From NCBI RefSeq assembly GCF_036226525.1, contig NZ_CP108487.1, positions 1,302,001-1,366,000 of the forward strand: 64,000 nucleotides of DNA, given 5' to 3'. Below the pieces are notes generated by a model that made no database searches, had not been told where the DNA came from, and was given only the letters and a program-made list of their open reading frames with translations. This DNA comes from Kribbella sp. NBC_01245 (GTDB lineage Bacteria; Actinomycetota; Actinomycetes; Propionibacteriales; Kribbellaceae). Positions 9,096 through 17,524 of the stretch are shown here, in pieces. The position numbers and the translations under genes were made by a program. Numbering within the stretch: the first letter of the stretch is position 1; each line of letters begins with the position of its first letter.

Positions 9096-9103
9096 GGCAG
9101 CAG

Positions 9104-10057
9104 ATGAAGCGTCCCACCTTGCGTCTGAGCTTGCTGGCCGCCGCCAGCGTCCTGCTCGTCTCCGCACCACTTAGTACCGCCTCCGCCATCAACGACAAGC
9201 CCGCGCCGGTCAGTGCGGCCGCAGCCGTTACTGCCGCCCAGCAGGCCGATGTGACCGCCTACTGGACGCCTGAGCGGATGCGCTCGGCTACACCGATGGA
9301 CCAGCTCGTACGACGTACTGGGCTGCCGTCGTCGGTAGACGTGCCTAAGGGCGCTGCGACGTCCTTTGCCCCGACAGCCTTTCCCAACGGCGGTAGCGCC
9401 TGGACCGGCGGGGGAGCGATCGTGAAGACCGAGGGCCGGGTCTTCTTCACCTACACGGGCCGTACGGCGTCCTGCAGTGGTACGGCCGTCACGAGTGCCA
9501 ACAAGAGCACGGTCATCACTGCCGGGCACTGCGTCAAACTCGACGGGGCGTTCCACACGAACTGGGTGTTCGTCCCGGCGTACAACAACGGCGCCACGCC
9601 GTACGGCACCTGGACCGCCAAGAAGACGTTCGCGACACCGCAGTGGGTCGCGAGCGAGGACATCAACTACGACATCGGTGCCGCCGCGGTGAACTCGCTG
9701 AACGGCCAGTCGCTCACGGACGTCGTCGGTGGTCAAGGCGTCGCGTTCAACCAGGCGCGCGGGCAGCGGATGTACGCCTTCGGATACCCGGCGGCGGCGC
9801 CGTACGACGGGTCCAAGCTGATCTACTGCAGTGGCACGGTCTTCAACGCCTTTATCAGCAACGGAATCGGCATGACCTGCAACATGACCGGCGGTTCCAG
9901 CGGCGGCGGTTGGTTCCTCAACTTCAGTGAGACCACTGGACTCGGCACGGTCAACTCTGTGAACAGCTACAAGATCAACTTCTTCCCCAACTGGATGTTC
10001 GGGCCGTACTTTGGCACTGACGCCCAGAACGTGTACAACGCCGCCCAGGCCGCATAG
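9104..10057 (+). CDS. Secreted trypsin-like serine peptidase (S1 family), copy 1
   Basis: 317 residues with a clear signal peptide (MKRPTLRLSL... ending about STASA, residue 28). The catalytic triad fits an S1 peptidase: His142 in TAGHC, Asp190 in NYDIGA and Ser266 in GGSSGGGW. A propeptide-like stretch of about 60 residues precedes the catalytic domain. Substrate specificity is unknown; GSSGG rather than GDSGG is typical of glutamyl-endopeptidase-like members. ATG at 9104 is preferred over GTG at 9092 because the signal peptide starts there. The gene is paralogous to the next gene and lies behind a riboswitch-like leader. Confidence 0.88.
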   Translation: MKRPTLRLSLLAAASVLLVSAPLSTASAINDKPAPVSAAAAVTAAQQADVTAYWTPERMRSATPMDQLVRRTGLPSSVDVPKGAATSFAPTAFPNGGSAWTGGGAIVKTEGRVFFTYTGRTASCSGTAVTSANKSTVITAGHCVKLDGAFHTNWVFVPAYNNGATPYGTWTAKKTFATPQWVASEDINYDIGAAAVNSLNGQSLTDVVGGQGVAFNQARGQRMYAFGYPAAAPYDGSKLIYCSGTVFNAFISNGIGMTCNMTGGSSGGGWFLNFSETTGLGTVNSVNSYKINFFPNWMFGPYFGTDAQNVYNAAQAA

Positions 10058-10067
10058 TTCCATCGGA

Positions 10068-10095
10068 GCGGGCCCGGTCTCGGGGCCGGGCCCGC
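10068..10095 (+). terminator. GC-rich hairpin between the tandem peptidase genes
   Basis: Perfect ten-base arms GCGGGCCCGG (10068-10077) and CCGGGCCCGC (10086-10095). No T tract. It would limit read-through from copy 1 into copy 2. Confidence 0.65.
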
Positions 10096-10129
10096 CTCGC
10101 ATGTCTTCCCGAGAGTGAGGCAAATCGCC

Positions 10130-11101
10130 ATGCGTACAGTCGTTCGCGCCACTTTGCTGTCGTTTTCGTTGCTCGCCGCGCCTATTTCGGTGCCTGCGGC
10201 AACTGCTGCCGCTCCAGCCGGAATCACGACGGTCGGCCCATCTGCGCAGGCCCAGGCCCGGTCGTACTGGACGCCGTCCCGGTTGCGTGCGGCCGTACCG
10301 GTCGAGAAGTTGATGCCTAAGGCAACTCTTCGGTCCACGCTGCCCGTCCGCCTCGGCGCTCCCGCCGTGGTGCAACCAACCGCGGCAGCCGCAGCACCAG
10401 TGAACGCCGGCTCCGCGTGGACCTTCGGTGGCGCGATCGTGAAGACCGAGGGCCGCGTCTTCTTCCTGTACGGCGGCCGGAAGGCGTCCTGCAGCGGCAC
10501 GGCCGTCACGAGTGCCAACAAGAGCACGGTCATCACCGCAGGGCATTGCGTCCGCCTCGGAGGCGCCTGGCACACCAACTGGGTGTTCGTGCCGGCGTAC
10601 AACAACGGCACCGCGCCGTACGGGACCTGGACTGCCCGCCTGACCAGCGCCCTGCCGCAGTGGGTCGCGAGCGAGTCCTTCAGCTACGACGTGGGTGCTG
10701 CGGTAGTCGATTCGCTAGGCGGCAAGCTGCTCACGGACGTCGTCGGCGGGCAGGGAATCACCTTCAGCTCAGCCTTGCTCAAGCAGGTCTACGCCTTCGG
10801 CTACCCGGCAGCAGCGCCGTACGACGGCACCAAGCTCATCTACTCGAGTGGCGCGGCAGTGCTCGCCATACCGCTGTTCTCCGACGGCTACGGCCTGGTG
10901 TCGAACCTGACCGGTGGTGCGAGTGGTGGTGGCTGGTTCCAGTCGTTCGACCCTGCGACCGGCAGAGGCCTTCTGACCTCGGTGAACAGCTACAAGATCG
11001 CCCTGTCAAATTTGGGCGTGCCACTGGACGTGCCGGCGATCTTCGGGCCCAAGTTCGGTGCGGACACGCAGACGCTCTACAACGCGATGCAGAAGGCTTA
11101 G
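10130..11101 (+). CDS. Secreted trypsin-like serine peptidase (S1 family), copy 2
   Basis: 323 residues, a paralogue of the preceding gene. The segment SGTAVTSANKSTVITAGHCV is shared exactly, followed by a near-identical NWVFVPAYNNG stretch. Signal peptide MRTVVRATLL... to about ATA (residue 26). The triad is preserved: His in TAGHC, Asp in SYDVGA, Ser in GGASGGGW. ATG at 10130 follows GTGAGG by 9 nt, while the in-frame GTG at 10115 lies inside that ribosome-binding site. This copy lacks the structured leader of copy 1. It converges on the Usp-like gene with a 4-nt stop overlap. Confidence 0.88.
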   Translation: MRTVVRATLLSFSLLAAPISVPAATAAAPAGITTVGPSAQAQARSYWTPSRLRAAVPVEKLMPKATLRSTLPVRLGAPAVVQPTAAAAAPVNAGSAWTFGGAIVKTEGRVFFLYGGRKASCSGTAVTSANKSTVITAGHCVRLGGAWHTNWVFVPAYNNGTAPYGTWTARLTSALPQWVASESFSYDVGAAVVDSLGGKLLTDVVGGQGITFSSALLKQVYAFGYPAAAPYDGTKLIYSSGAAVLAIPLFSDGYGLVSNLTGGASGGGWFQSFDPATGRGLLTSVNSYKIALSNLGVPLDVPAIFGPKFGADTQTLYNAMQKA

Positions 11102-11604
11102 GAGGTCTTCTGCTCGTCGTGCTCCAGTAGGTGCAGAACCGGTACGCCGAGGTGGCGGCGGGCCTGTGCGGACCAGTCCACGTGGAAGAACTCGGCCACG
11201 ACGTGTGGCCGGGTGAGGATGATGACCTCGCGGCCGTCGACCTTCTCCACGGTCTGGGTCAGCGCGGTGATCGCCCGTTCGTGGCTGATACCACCCTCGG
11301 CGATCTGACCGAGTGCCTGCAGCCGCGCGACGCTCCGGCCACTGCAGCCCTTGGCCTCATCGTCGATCGCCCGCTGCGCCGCGGCCAGGTCGTTGCGCTG
11401 GTCGGCGATACCCGCGCCGTACAGATCGGCGGTGCCGAGTGCGGCGAGGGAGGCCTCCACTCCGGCCTCGGCGTTGTGGCAGGGGATGACAACGTGGTAC
11501 TTCACTGGTTCGGGAATATCCTCGTGCAGCGTGACGACCTGTTTGGCGTCTTCTTCCGTCAGCTCTTGCTCGACGAGCAGCACAACGTCGTACATCTGAG
11601 CCAC
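11098..11604 (-). CDS. Conserved hypothetical protein resembling a universal-stress fold
   Basis: 168 residues, soluble. The order of elements (YDVVLLVEQEL, VVIPCHNAEAGVEASL, GREVIILTRPHVVAEFFHVDW, ending ARRHLGVPVLHLLEHDE) resembles an alpha/beta UspA-like sheet, the last strand matching the way Usp proteins end. No ATP-binding G-2x-G-9x-G motif is evident, so function is not assigned. It ends tail to tail with peptidase copy 2, sharing four bases. Confidence 0.65.
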   Translation of the reverse strand: MAQMYDVVLLVEQELTEEDAKQVVTLHEDIPEPVKYHVVIPCHNAEAGVEASLAALGTADLYGAGIADQRNDLAAAQRAIDDEAKGCSGRSVARLQALGQIAEGGISHERAITALTQTVEKVDGREVIILTRPHVVAEFFHVDWSAQARRHLGVPVLHLLEHDEQKTS

Positions 11605-11696
11605 CTCCGGTGTTGCCTAGGGCGTTCTGCTTCCATCATGCCGCGAATTGGGCCTGGAGCGGCAGAAGCGGACGGTTTCTGGGGTAAGAAGGTGAC

Positions 11697-12773
11697 ATGC
11701 GACTTCCCGTGATGCCGCCGGTCGCGCCGATGCTGGCGAAGGCGGTCAAGCAGATTCCGGACGGCGACCTGAGCTTCGAGCCCAAGTGGGACGGTTTCCG
11801 GTCGATCATCTTCCGCGACGGGGACGAGGTGGAGATCGGCAGCCGCAACGAGAAGCCGATGACCCGCTACTTCCCGGAGCTGGTCGAGGCGTTCCTGGCC
11901 GAGCTGCCGGAGCGCTGCGTGATCGACGGCGAGATCGTGCTGGTCGGTGCCGACGGCAACCGGTTGGACTTCGAGATGTTGCAGCAGCGGATCCACCCGG
12001 CCGCGAGCCGCGTGAAGATGCTGTCCGAGACGACGCCGGCGCGGTTCGTCGCGTTCGACCTGCTGGCGCTCGGCGATGTCGACTACACCGAGCGCCCGTT
12101 CGCCGAGCGGCGTGCTGCCCTGGAGAAGGCGCTGGCCGGCGTCAAAGCGCCGGTCCACCTCACCCCGGCGACCGCGGACAAGGCCGTCGCGCAGGAGTGG
12201 TTCGAGCAGTTCGAAGGCGCCGGGCTCGACGGTGTGATCGCGAAGCCGCTCGACGGGCATTACCTGCCGGACAAGCGCACGATGTTCAAGATCAAGCACG
12301 AACGTACGGCGGATTGCGTCGTCGCGGGTTACCGGCTGCACAAGAGTGGGCCGGAGCGGATCGGCTCGTTGCTGCTCGGGTTGTTCAACACCGACGGCGT
12401 GCTGGCCAGCGTCGGCGTGATCGGCGCGTTCCCGATGGCTCGGCGCGAGGAGTTGTTCCAGGAGTTGCAGCCGTTGGTGACCGACTTCGACGATCACCCG
12501 TGGGCGTGGGCCAAGCAGGAGGAAGGTAATCGGACCCCGCGCAACGCCGAGGGCAGCCGCTGGCAGGCCGGTAAGGACCTCAGCTTCATCCCGCTGCGGC
12601 CCGAGCGCGTTGTCGAGGTGCGGTACGACCATATGGAAGGCGTCCGCTTCCGTCACACCGCGCAGTTCGTCCGCTGGCGCGAGGACCGGACGCCCGAGTC
12701 GTGCACCTACGAGCAGCTCGAGGAGCCGGTCAAGTTCGACCTCGACGACGTGCTGAACGCCAACATCGTCTGA
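11697..12773 (+). CDS. ligC: ATP-dependent DNA ligase (LigC type)
   Basis: 358 residues. Adenylation motif I KWDGFR puts the nucleophilic lysine at residue 30. RNEKPMTRYFPE, DGEIVL, FVAFDLLALG, GVIAKP and MFKIKH are motifs Ia, III, IIIa, IV and V. An OB-fold domain follows. Compact size and lack of polymerase or nuclease domains match LigC rather than LigD; LigC proteins are linked to backup repair in mycobacteria. No ku gene is near. A TAAGAA box and AAGGTGA lie just before the ATG. Confidence 0.9.
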   Translation: MRLPVMPPVAPMLAKAVKQIPDGDLSFEPKWDGFRSIIFRDGDEVEIGSRNEKPMTRYFPELVEAFLAELPERCVIDGEIVLVGADGNRLDFEMLQQRIHPAASRVKMLSETTPARFVAFDLLALGDVDYTERPFAERRAALEKALAGVKAPVHLTPATADKAVAQEWFEQFEGAGLDGVIAKPLDGHYLPDKRTMFKIKHERTADCVVAGYRLHKSGPERIGSLLLGLFNTDGVLASVGVIGAFPMARREELFQELQPLVTDFDDHPWAWAKQEEGNRTPRNAEGSRWQAGKDLSFIPLRPERVVEVRYDHMEGVRFRHTAQFVRWREDRTPESCTYEQLEEPVKFDLDDVLNANIV

Positions 12774-12790
12774 ACCGAGTTGACCCCGGG

Positions 12791-12843
12791 TTGACATGCA
12801 ACCAATCGGCTGCCTATTTTGTTTAGGCAACCGATTGGCTGCC
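12791..12843 (+). promoter_or_regulatory. Promoter with two ArsR-type operators
   Basis: TTGACA (12791-12796) and TATTTT (12815-12820) are 18 bp apart, a near-consensus promoter. Operator O1 (12797-12814) fills the spacer. Operator O2, GGCAACCGATTGGCTGCC (12826-12843), covers the expected start of transcription. The two sites share most of their bases, and O2 is nearly palindromic. Binding at either site would block RNA polymerase, fitting autorepression by the ArsR protein encoded next. Confidence 0.75.
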
Positions 12844-12857
12844 TATTGAGGTGTGAT

Positions 12858-13646
12858 GTGGACGAGGTATTCAAAGCGCTCGCGGATCCGACCCGGCGAG
12901 CCCTGCTCGACAGCTTGAACGAGCACAACGGGCAGACGCTGAGTTCGCTGTGCGCATCCCTCGACCTGACCCGGCAAGCGGTGAGCAAGCACCTCGCCGT
13001 ACTCGAAGCCGCCGGCCTGATCGCGACGGTCCGCAGCGGCCGGGAGAAGTTCCACCACCTCAATGCCGAGCCGATCAACGCCATCGCCGATCGCTGGATC
13101 AACCGCTACGACAAGCAGCGGGTCCAGGCGCTCGCCGACCTGAAGATCGCATTGGAGCAACCTATGACCGCACCGGAATTCGTCTACGTCAGCTACATCA
13201 AGACCACGCCCGAGAAGCTTTGGCAGGCGCTCACCGAGCCGGCCTTCACCGAGCAGTACTGGGGCGTCACCCTCGACTCCGACTGGAAACCCGGCTCAAC
13301 CGTCACCTTTACCCAGGCCGGCGTGACCATCGAAGACCCGGAGCAGGTCGTGCTCGAGGCCGAGCCGGGCAAACGCCTGTCGTACACCTGGCACACCTTC
13401 ACGCCCGAGTTCGGCAAGGCCTTCGACTTCGACGACGAGTGGATCGCGACGGCCGCCGCCGAGCCGCGCTCCAAAGTCACCTTCGACCTCGAGCCCAGCG
13501 GCGACCTCGTCAAACTGGCCGTCACCCACGACGCCTTCCCGCCCGGCAGCGTCGTCCTCGCCTCCGTCTCCCAGGGTTGGCCACACCTCCTCAGCTCCCT
13601 CAAGTCCCTCCTGGAAACCGGCCACCCGCTCCCCGAACCTGCCTAA
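12858..13646 (+). CDS. ArsR-family regulator fused to an AHSA1/SRPBCC domain
   Basis: 262 residues. Residues 1-100 are a winged helix of the ArsR type (VFKALADPTRRALLDSL, LTRQAVSKHLAVLEAAGL). Residues from about 105 (APEFVYVSYIKTTPEKLWQALTEPAFTEQYWG) to the end form an AHSA1/SRPBCC ligand-binding domain. Such fusions are known in actinobacteria, with the SRPBCC half presumed to sense a hydrophobic ligand. GTG at 12858 is chosen because the ArsR homology starts there and TGAGGTG precedes it. No metal-binding cysteine pair of the classic ArsR kind is present. Confidence 0.9.
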   Translation: MDEVFKALADPTRRALLDSLNEHNGQTLSSLCASLDLTRQAVSKHLAVLEAAGLIATVRSGREKFHHLNAEPINAIADRWINRYDKQRVQALADLKIALEQPMTAPEFVYVSYIKTTPEKLWQALTEPAFTEQYWGVTLDSDWKPGSTVTFTQAGVTIEDPEQVVLEAEPGKRLSYTWHTFTPEFGKAFDFDDEWIATAAAEPRSKVTFDLEPSGDLVKLAVTHDAFPPGSVVLASVSQGWPHLLSSLKSLLETGHPLPEPA

Positions 13647-13655
13647 ACTCCCGGG

Positions 13656-14201
13656 ATGACTGGTGAGCTGGGGACGCGATTGGTGGTCCTGCGGGGGAAC
13701 TCGGGGTCCGGCAAAAGCACTACGGCGCAGGAGTTGCGGGCGCGGCTCGGACGCGGCGTCGCGTGGGTAGAACAGGACTACTTACGCCGAATTCTCCTGC
13801 GCGAGCACGACTTACCGAGCGCGCCGAATATCGGCCTGATCGATCAGACCGTGCGCTATGCCTTGGATAGCGGGTACGACGTGGTCCTCGAAGGCATCCT
13901 CAACTCGCAGGCGTACGGCGAGATGTTGCGGCGGTTGATCGGCGACCACAAGGGCGTCACCGGCACGTACTACTTCCAGCTCTCGCTCGAGGAAACCCTG
14001 CGACGGCACGCCGGGAGACCGCTGGCCAAGGTGGTCACGCCTGACGCGATGCGGGGTTGGTATCAGCCGTACGACGTGCTCGGCGTACCGGGTGAGCACG
14101 TGTTCGACGAGACGAGCAGTCTGGACGCAACGGTCGAGCGGATCCGCGCCGACCTCGATTGGAAGCAAGGCGCCGTACTCCGGGGTCTGCTCGACGATTA
14201 G
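13656..14201 (+). CDS. P-loop kinase-like ATPase (AAA_33/zeta-toxin-like fold)
   Basis: 181 residues with Walker A RGNSGSGKST at about residues 14-23, followed by WVEQDYLRR and DVVLEGILNSQAYGEML, the layout of small nucleoside, polynucleotide or antibiotic kinases. ETLRRHAGRP looks like a lid with its arginine. The substrate is unknown, and no antitoxin gene is adjacent, which argues against a toxin role. TAAACT (13644-13649), overlapping the previous stop codon, lies 6 nt before the ATG, so a leaderless mRNA is likely. It converges on the LysR gene with a 4-nt stop overlap. Confidence 0.8.
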   Translation: MTGELGTRLVVLRGNSGSGKSTTAQELRARLGRGVAWVEQDYLRRILLREHDLPSAPNIGLIDQTVRYALDSGYDVVLEGILNSQAYGEMLRRLIGDHKGVTGTYYFQLSLEETLRRHAGRPLAKVVTPDAMRGWYQPYDVLGVPGEHVFDETSSLDATVERIRADLDWKQGAVLRGLLDD

Positions 14202-15175
14202 CGCGGGTCGAGTACCACCGGGTGGGCGTCCGGGTGGTCCGCCCACCAGGGCCGCACGGCGGCGTGGGCCGCGATGGTCTCGCGGTAGGTGGCGACGAAC
14301 GCCTCGTGGATCAGATCCGCGTCGGTCTGCGAGATGCGCTCCGGCCGCCAGCGCAACGCACGTCGCCAGAGGACCGGCTGACCGGTCAAAGGCAGAATGA
14401 CCGCGTTCGGGATCGGGCGTGAGGTCGGCGCGCACAGGCAGACGCCGCGCCCCGCGCCGATCAGCTGCTCGATCTCGACGCTGTCCAGGTTGCCGTACCG
14501 GAACTCCGGTTCGAACCCGGCCGCCTCGCAGGCCCGGCGCAGGTCGGCCACATCGCCGTCCTCCTTGCCGGCCGGTGGCGTGATCCAGATATCGTCGGCC
14601 AGCTCGGCGAGGTTGATCTCGTCCTGACCGGCCAGCCGATGCGCGGTCGGCAGCGCGATCGCGGCCGGCTCCGGGTAGACCATGGTCTGCTCGACCACGC
14701 CGGTCGGGCAGGGCGCCGCGTGGCCGGTGTCGCCGCGGCCGAGCATCACCACATCGACGACCTCGACGGCGAGCAGCTCGTTGAGCGCCACCCAGGAGGC
14801 GTCCACCTGGGTGATGATCTCGCGGTCCGGCAGGAGTTCTTCGAGCCTGGCAAGCCAACTGCCGAACATCACCATCCGCACCGATCCGAGCCGCAGCGGC
14901 CGCGGTCCGGCGGCGTACCGTCTGCTGCCACCGATCAACTCGTCCATATCGGCCAACAGGATTCGCGCCCGGCCAAGCACATGTCTGCCCAGTGGTGTGG
15001 CCCGCACGCCGCTCGGCCCGCGCTCGAACAACGGCCCGCCGATCGCGTCCTCGATCCGGTGAAGCTGTGCGGTGAGAGCCGGCTGGGAGACCCCGCAGGC
15101 CGCGGCGGCCTTCGAGATGCTGCCGGTGTCGGCCAGTCGGCAGACGACCTTCAGATGGCGAAGTTCCAGCTCCAT
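14198..15175 (-). CDS. LysR-family transcriptional regulator
   Basis: 325 residues. N-terminal helix-turn-helix: ELRHLKVVCRLADTGSISKA continues into AACGVSQPALTAQLHRIED (residues 4-42). The C-terminal effector-binding domain is of normal length. ATG at 15175 is preferred over the longer frame because LysR homology begins at once and a TAACCT box (15183-15188 in plus coordinates) sits 7 nt upstream, indicating a leaderless transcript. It is divergent from the M4 metallopeptidase gene, which is a plausible target. The co-inducer is unknown. Confidence 0.9.
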   Translation of the reverse strand: MELELRHLKVVCRLADTGSISKAAAACGVSQPALTAQLHRIEDAIGGPLFERGPSGVRATPLGRHVLGRARILLADMDELIGGSRRYAAGPRPLRLGSVRMVMFGSWLARLEELLPDREIITQVDASWVALNELLAVEVVDVVMLGRGDTGHAAPCPTGVVEQTMVYPEPAAIALPTAHRLAGQDEINLAELADDIWITPPAGKEDGDVADLRRACEAAGFEPEFRYGNLDSVEIEQLIGAGRGVCLCAPTSRPIPNAVILPLTGQPVLWRRALRWRPERISQTDADLIHEAFVATYRETIAAHAAVRPWWADHPDAHPVVLDPR

Positions 15176-15230
15176 AAGGTTCAGGTTATGCCCTGTCGGG
15201 ATAAGACGCGCCATACCGCGGACTGCGACT

Positions 15231-15251
15231 CTCAGGGGAATCCGCCCTGAG
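15231..15251 (+). promoter_or_regulatory. Inverted repeat upstream of the M4 metallopeptidase gene
   Basis: CTCAGGG (15231-15237) and CCCTGAG (15245-15251) with a 7-nt spacer, ending 14 nt before the GTG start. It could be an operator for the divergent LysR protein or an mRNA hairpin; it does not follow the LysR T-N11-A pattern exactly. Confidence 0.4.
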
Positions 15252-15265
15252 ATTGGAAGTTTCCC

Positions 15266-17461
15266 GTGAAGAACCGAGCCCTCCGCCTGACCGCGGCCGG
15301 CTGCGTGCTGGGTCTGGCCGTCGCCGCCACGTCGGTCGCCGCCCGCATGTCGCCCCCAGCCGCCGCGGCCTCAGGCGGTGCCTCAGTCGGTACCTCCGCC
15401 GGTGCCGAGGCAGCCGCCGTACCGCCCAACGACCCACGCGCCGCCATGCAGGACGTGCTGGCCAAGGTCGAGCGTTTGATCGCGACTCGTCCCGCCGAGC
15501 TGAAGGCCGGTTCCGCCGACCGGTTCGTACGCCGCGGCGCCATCAGCACCCCGTGGGGTCTGCGCTACGTGTCGTACGACCGGACCTACCAGGATCTGCC
15601 GGTGGTCGGTGGCGACTTCGTCGTGACGACCGATGCCCAGGGCAACAGCCGGGGTCTGACCGTCGCGCAACAGCGGCCGATCAAGGTGTCCCGCAAGGCG
15701 ACCGTCAGCCAGGACCGCGCCAAGAACGTGGCCCGGACGGCGCTCGCCGATGGACGGGTCCAGCAGGACAAGCCGCTCCTGGTCGTCTATGCGGGCGGTA
15801 CGCAACCCGCGCTGGCCTGGGAGACCGTTGTCGAGGGCAAGGACCGCGGTGAGCCGAGCCGCAAGAAGGTGTACGTCGACGCGCGCACCGCCAAGGTGCT
15901 GGGCGCCATCGAGCAGATGGCCGCAGGCACCGGCACTGGCGCCTGGAACGGCGCCGGCCTCACGATCGGCACCACGCAGTCGGGGTCGACGTACACGATG
16001 ACTGATCCCGCCCGACCGAACCTCAAGTGCGCGGACCTCAGCACCGGCGCGGTGTTCTCCGGTGCGGACAACGTCTGGGGCTCCGCGGTGAAGACCAGCA
16101 AGGAGGCTGCCTGCGTCGACGTGATGTACGCCGCCGCCGGCGAGTGGGACATGCTGAAGGACTGGTTCGGCCGGAACGGGCTGGACGGCCAGGGCCGGTG
16201 GGCGGACGCGGTCGTCGGACTCGGCGACACCAACGCCTTCTGGGGCTCGGGCCATAACCCGGACGGGGTCGTCTTCGGGTACAACATGAATCGCGAGTGG
16301 ATCACCCAGAACGACGTGGTCGCCCACGAGTACGGGCACGGTCTGGACGCGAAGACGCCGGGTGGTCTCTCGGGCTGGCCCACCCAGGAAGCCGTCGCGG
16401 ATATCTGGGCGACGCTCACCGAGCAGTACCTCAACAACCCGAACGACGTGCCGGACTATGAGATCGGCGAGAACGTCGACGTGTTCGGCGATGGCCCGAT
16501 CCGCTATATGTACGAGCCGGCCAAGGCCGCCGGGCACCCGAACTGTTACTCCGCGAACCTGCCGCAGTCGGTGCACGCCGCGGGTGGTCCGATGAACCAC
16601 TGGTTCTACCTGTTGGCCGAGGGATCCGCGCCGGGCAATGGCAAGCCGAACAGCCCGACGTGCAACAACGCCGTACTGACGGGGATCGGTCAGAAGGAGG
16701 CCGGCCGGATCTTCTACAACGCGATGCTCGCGAAGACCACCGGTATGACGTACCCCAAGTGGCGCCTCAACACGCTCGCGGCGGCGAAGAGCCTGGACCC
16801 GACCTGCGCCTGGCACGCGAAGGTGAAGGCGGCGTGGAACGCGGTCAGCCTCGGCGCCCAAGCCGGTGAGGTCAGCTGCGTGGCGGCCGCCGACGACTAC
16901 ACGCTCTCGGTCACGCCGACGTCGGCATCCGTCCAGCCCGGCGGCTCCACGACCGCGACGGTCAACACGACGATCGGCAACGGCTCGGCCCAGGCCATCC
17001 AGCTCACCGCGTCCGGCCTGCCGACCGGCGCCACGGCCACCTTCTCCCCGGCGTCGCTCCAATCCGGCACGTCGTCCCGGCTGACCATCACCACCAGCGC
17101 GACCACACCCAACGGAACGTACGACGTACGCCTCGCCGCCGATGGAACGTCGTCCGACCGTACGGCGACCTTCCGGCTGACGGTTGGAGCGGCAACGACC
17201 GGCACCGTCACGGTCACCAACCCGGGTGCGAAGGCCTGGTTCACCCGAATTGCCATCTCACCGCTGAAGATCGCGGCCACCTCGAGCCGTGGTCTGCCGA
17301 TCACCTTCAAGGCGACCGGGTTGCCGCCCGGACTGATGATCAGCGCGACGGGCGTCATCTCCGGAACGCCCACCACCGCAGGCGTCTACACCGTCACGGT
17401 GACGGCGACCGACAGCGGAGGCGCGAGCGGTACGACGACCTTCAAGTACACGATCTACTAA
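15266..17461 (+). CDS. Secreted M4-family (thermolysin-like) metallopeptidase with C-terminal Ig-like domains
   Basis: 731 residues. A signal peptide (MKNRALRLTAAGCVLGLAVA) and a propeptide of the FTP/PepSY kind (about 60-215) precede the catalytic domain. Zinc motif HEYGH is at 354-358, with the third ligand Glu in PTQEAVAD near 375. After about residue 545 come two beta domains: one starting DDYTLSVTPTSASVQPGGS, and a putative Ig domain (He_PIG type) with GLPPGLMISATGVISGTPTT. These probably bind substrate or the cell surface. It starts at GTG and is a stand-alone gene divergent from a LysR regulator. Confidence 0.93.
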   Translation: MKNRALRLTAAGCVLGLAVAATSVAARMSPPAAAASGGASVGTSAGAEAAAVPPNDPRAAMQDVLAKVERLIATRPAELKAGSADRFVRRGAISTPWGLRYVSYDRTYQDLPVVGGDFVVTTDAQGNSRGLTVAQQRPIKVSRKATVSQDRAKNVARTALADGRVQQDKPLLVVYAGGTQPALAWETVVEGKDRGEPSRKKVYVDARTAKVLGAIEQMAAGTGTGAWNGAGLTIGTTQSGSTYTMTDPARPNLKCADLSTGAVFSGADNVWGSAVKTSKEAACVDVMYAAAGEWDMLKDWFGRNGLDGQGRWADAVVGLGDTNAFWGSGHNPDGVVFGYNMNREWITQNDVVAHEYGHGLDAKTPGGLSGWPTQEAVADIWATLTEQYLNNPNDVPDYEIGENVDVFGDGPIRYMYEPAKAAGHPNCYSANLPQSVHAAGGPMNHWFYLLAEGSAPGNGKPNSPTCNNAVLTGIGQKEAGRIFYNAMLAKTTGMTYPKWRLNTLAAAKSLDPTCAWHAKVKAAWNAVSLGAQAGEVSCVAAADDYTLSVTPTSASVQPGGSTTATVNTTIGNGSAQAIQLTASGLPTGATATFSPASLQSGTSSRLTITTSATTPNGTYDVRLAADGTSSDRTATFRLTVGAATTGTVTVTNPGAKAWFTRIAISPLKIAATSSRGLPITFKATGLPPGLMISATGVISGTPTTAGVYTVTVTATDSGGASGTTTFKYTIY

Positions 17462-17482
17462 GTACTGACCCGCCCTGATGCC

Positions 17483-17520
17483 AGCGAGCGGCCCGGCTTC
17501 CGTCCCCCGGGCCGCTCGCT
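17483..17520. terminator. Bidirectional terminator hairpin
   Basis: Fourteen-base arms AGCGAGCGGCCCGG (17483-17496) and their complement (17507-17520) lie between two convergent genes (metallopeptidase on plus, oxidoreductase on minus). Confidence 0.85.
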
Positions 17521-17524
17521 ACTT

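Noticed and set aside
7001..10573. A 1190-codon minus-strand open frame
   Set aside because: It lies opposite an ABC exporter and two serine peptidases with full motif sets. Its product is low-complexity and rich in Arg, Gly, His and Asp, the usual shadow of high-GC genes.
13656..14201. P-loop kinase considered as a zeta-type toxin
   Set aside because: No antitoxin-like gene is adjacent, and the motifs fit general small kinases equally well.
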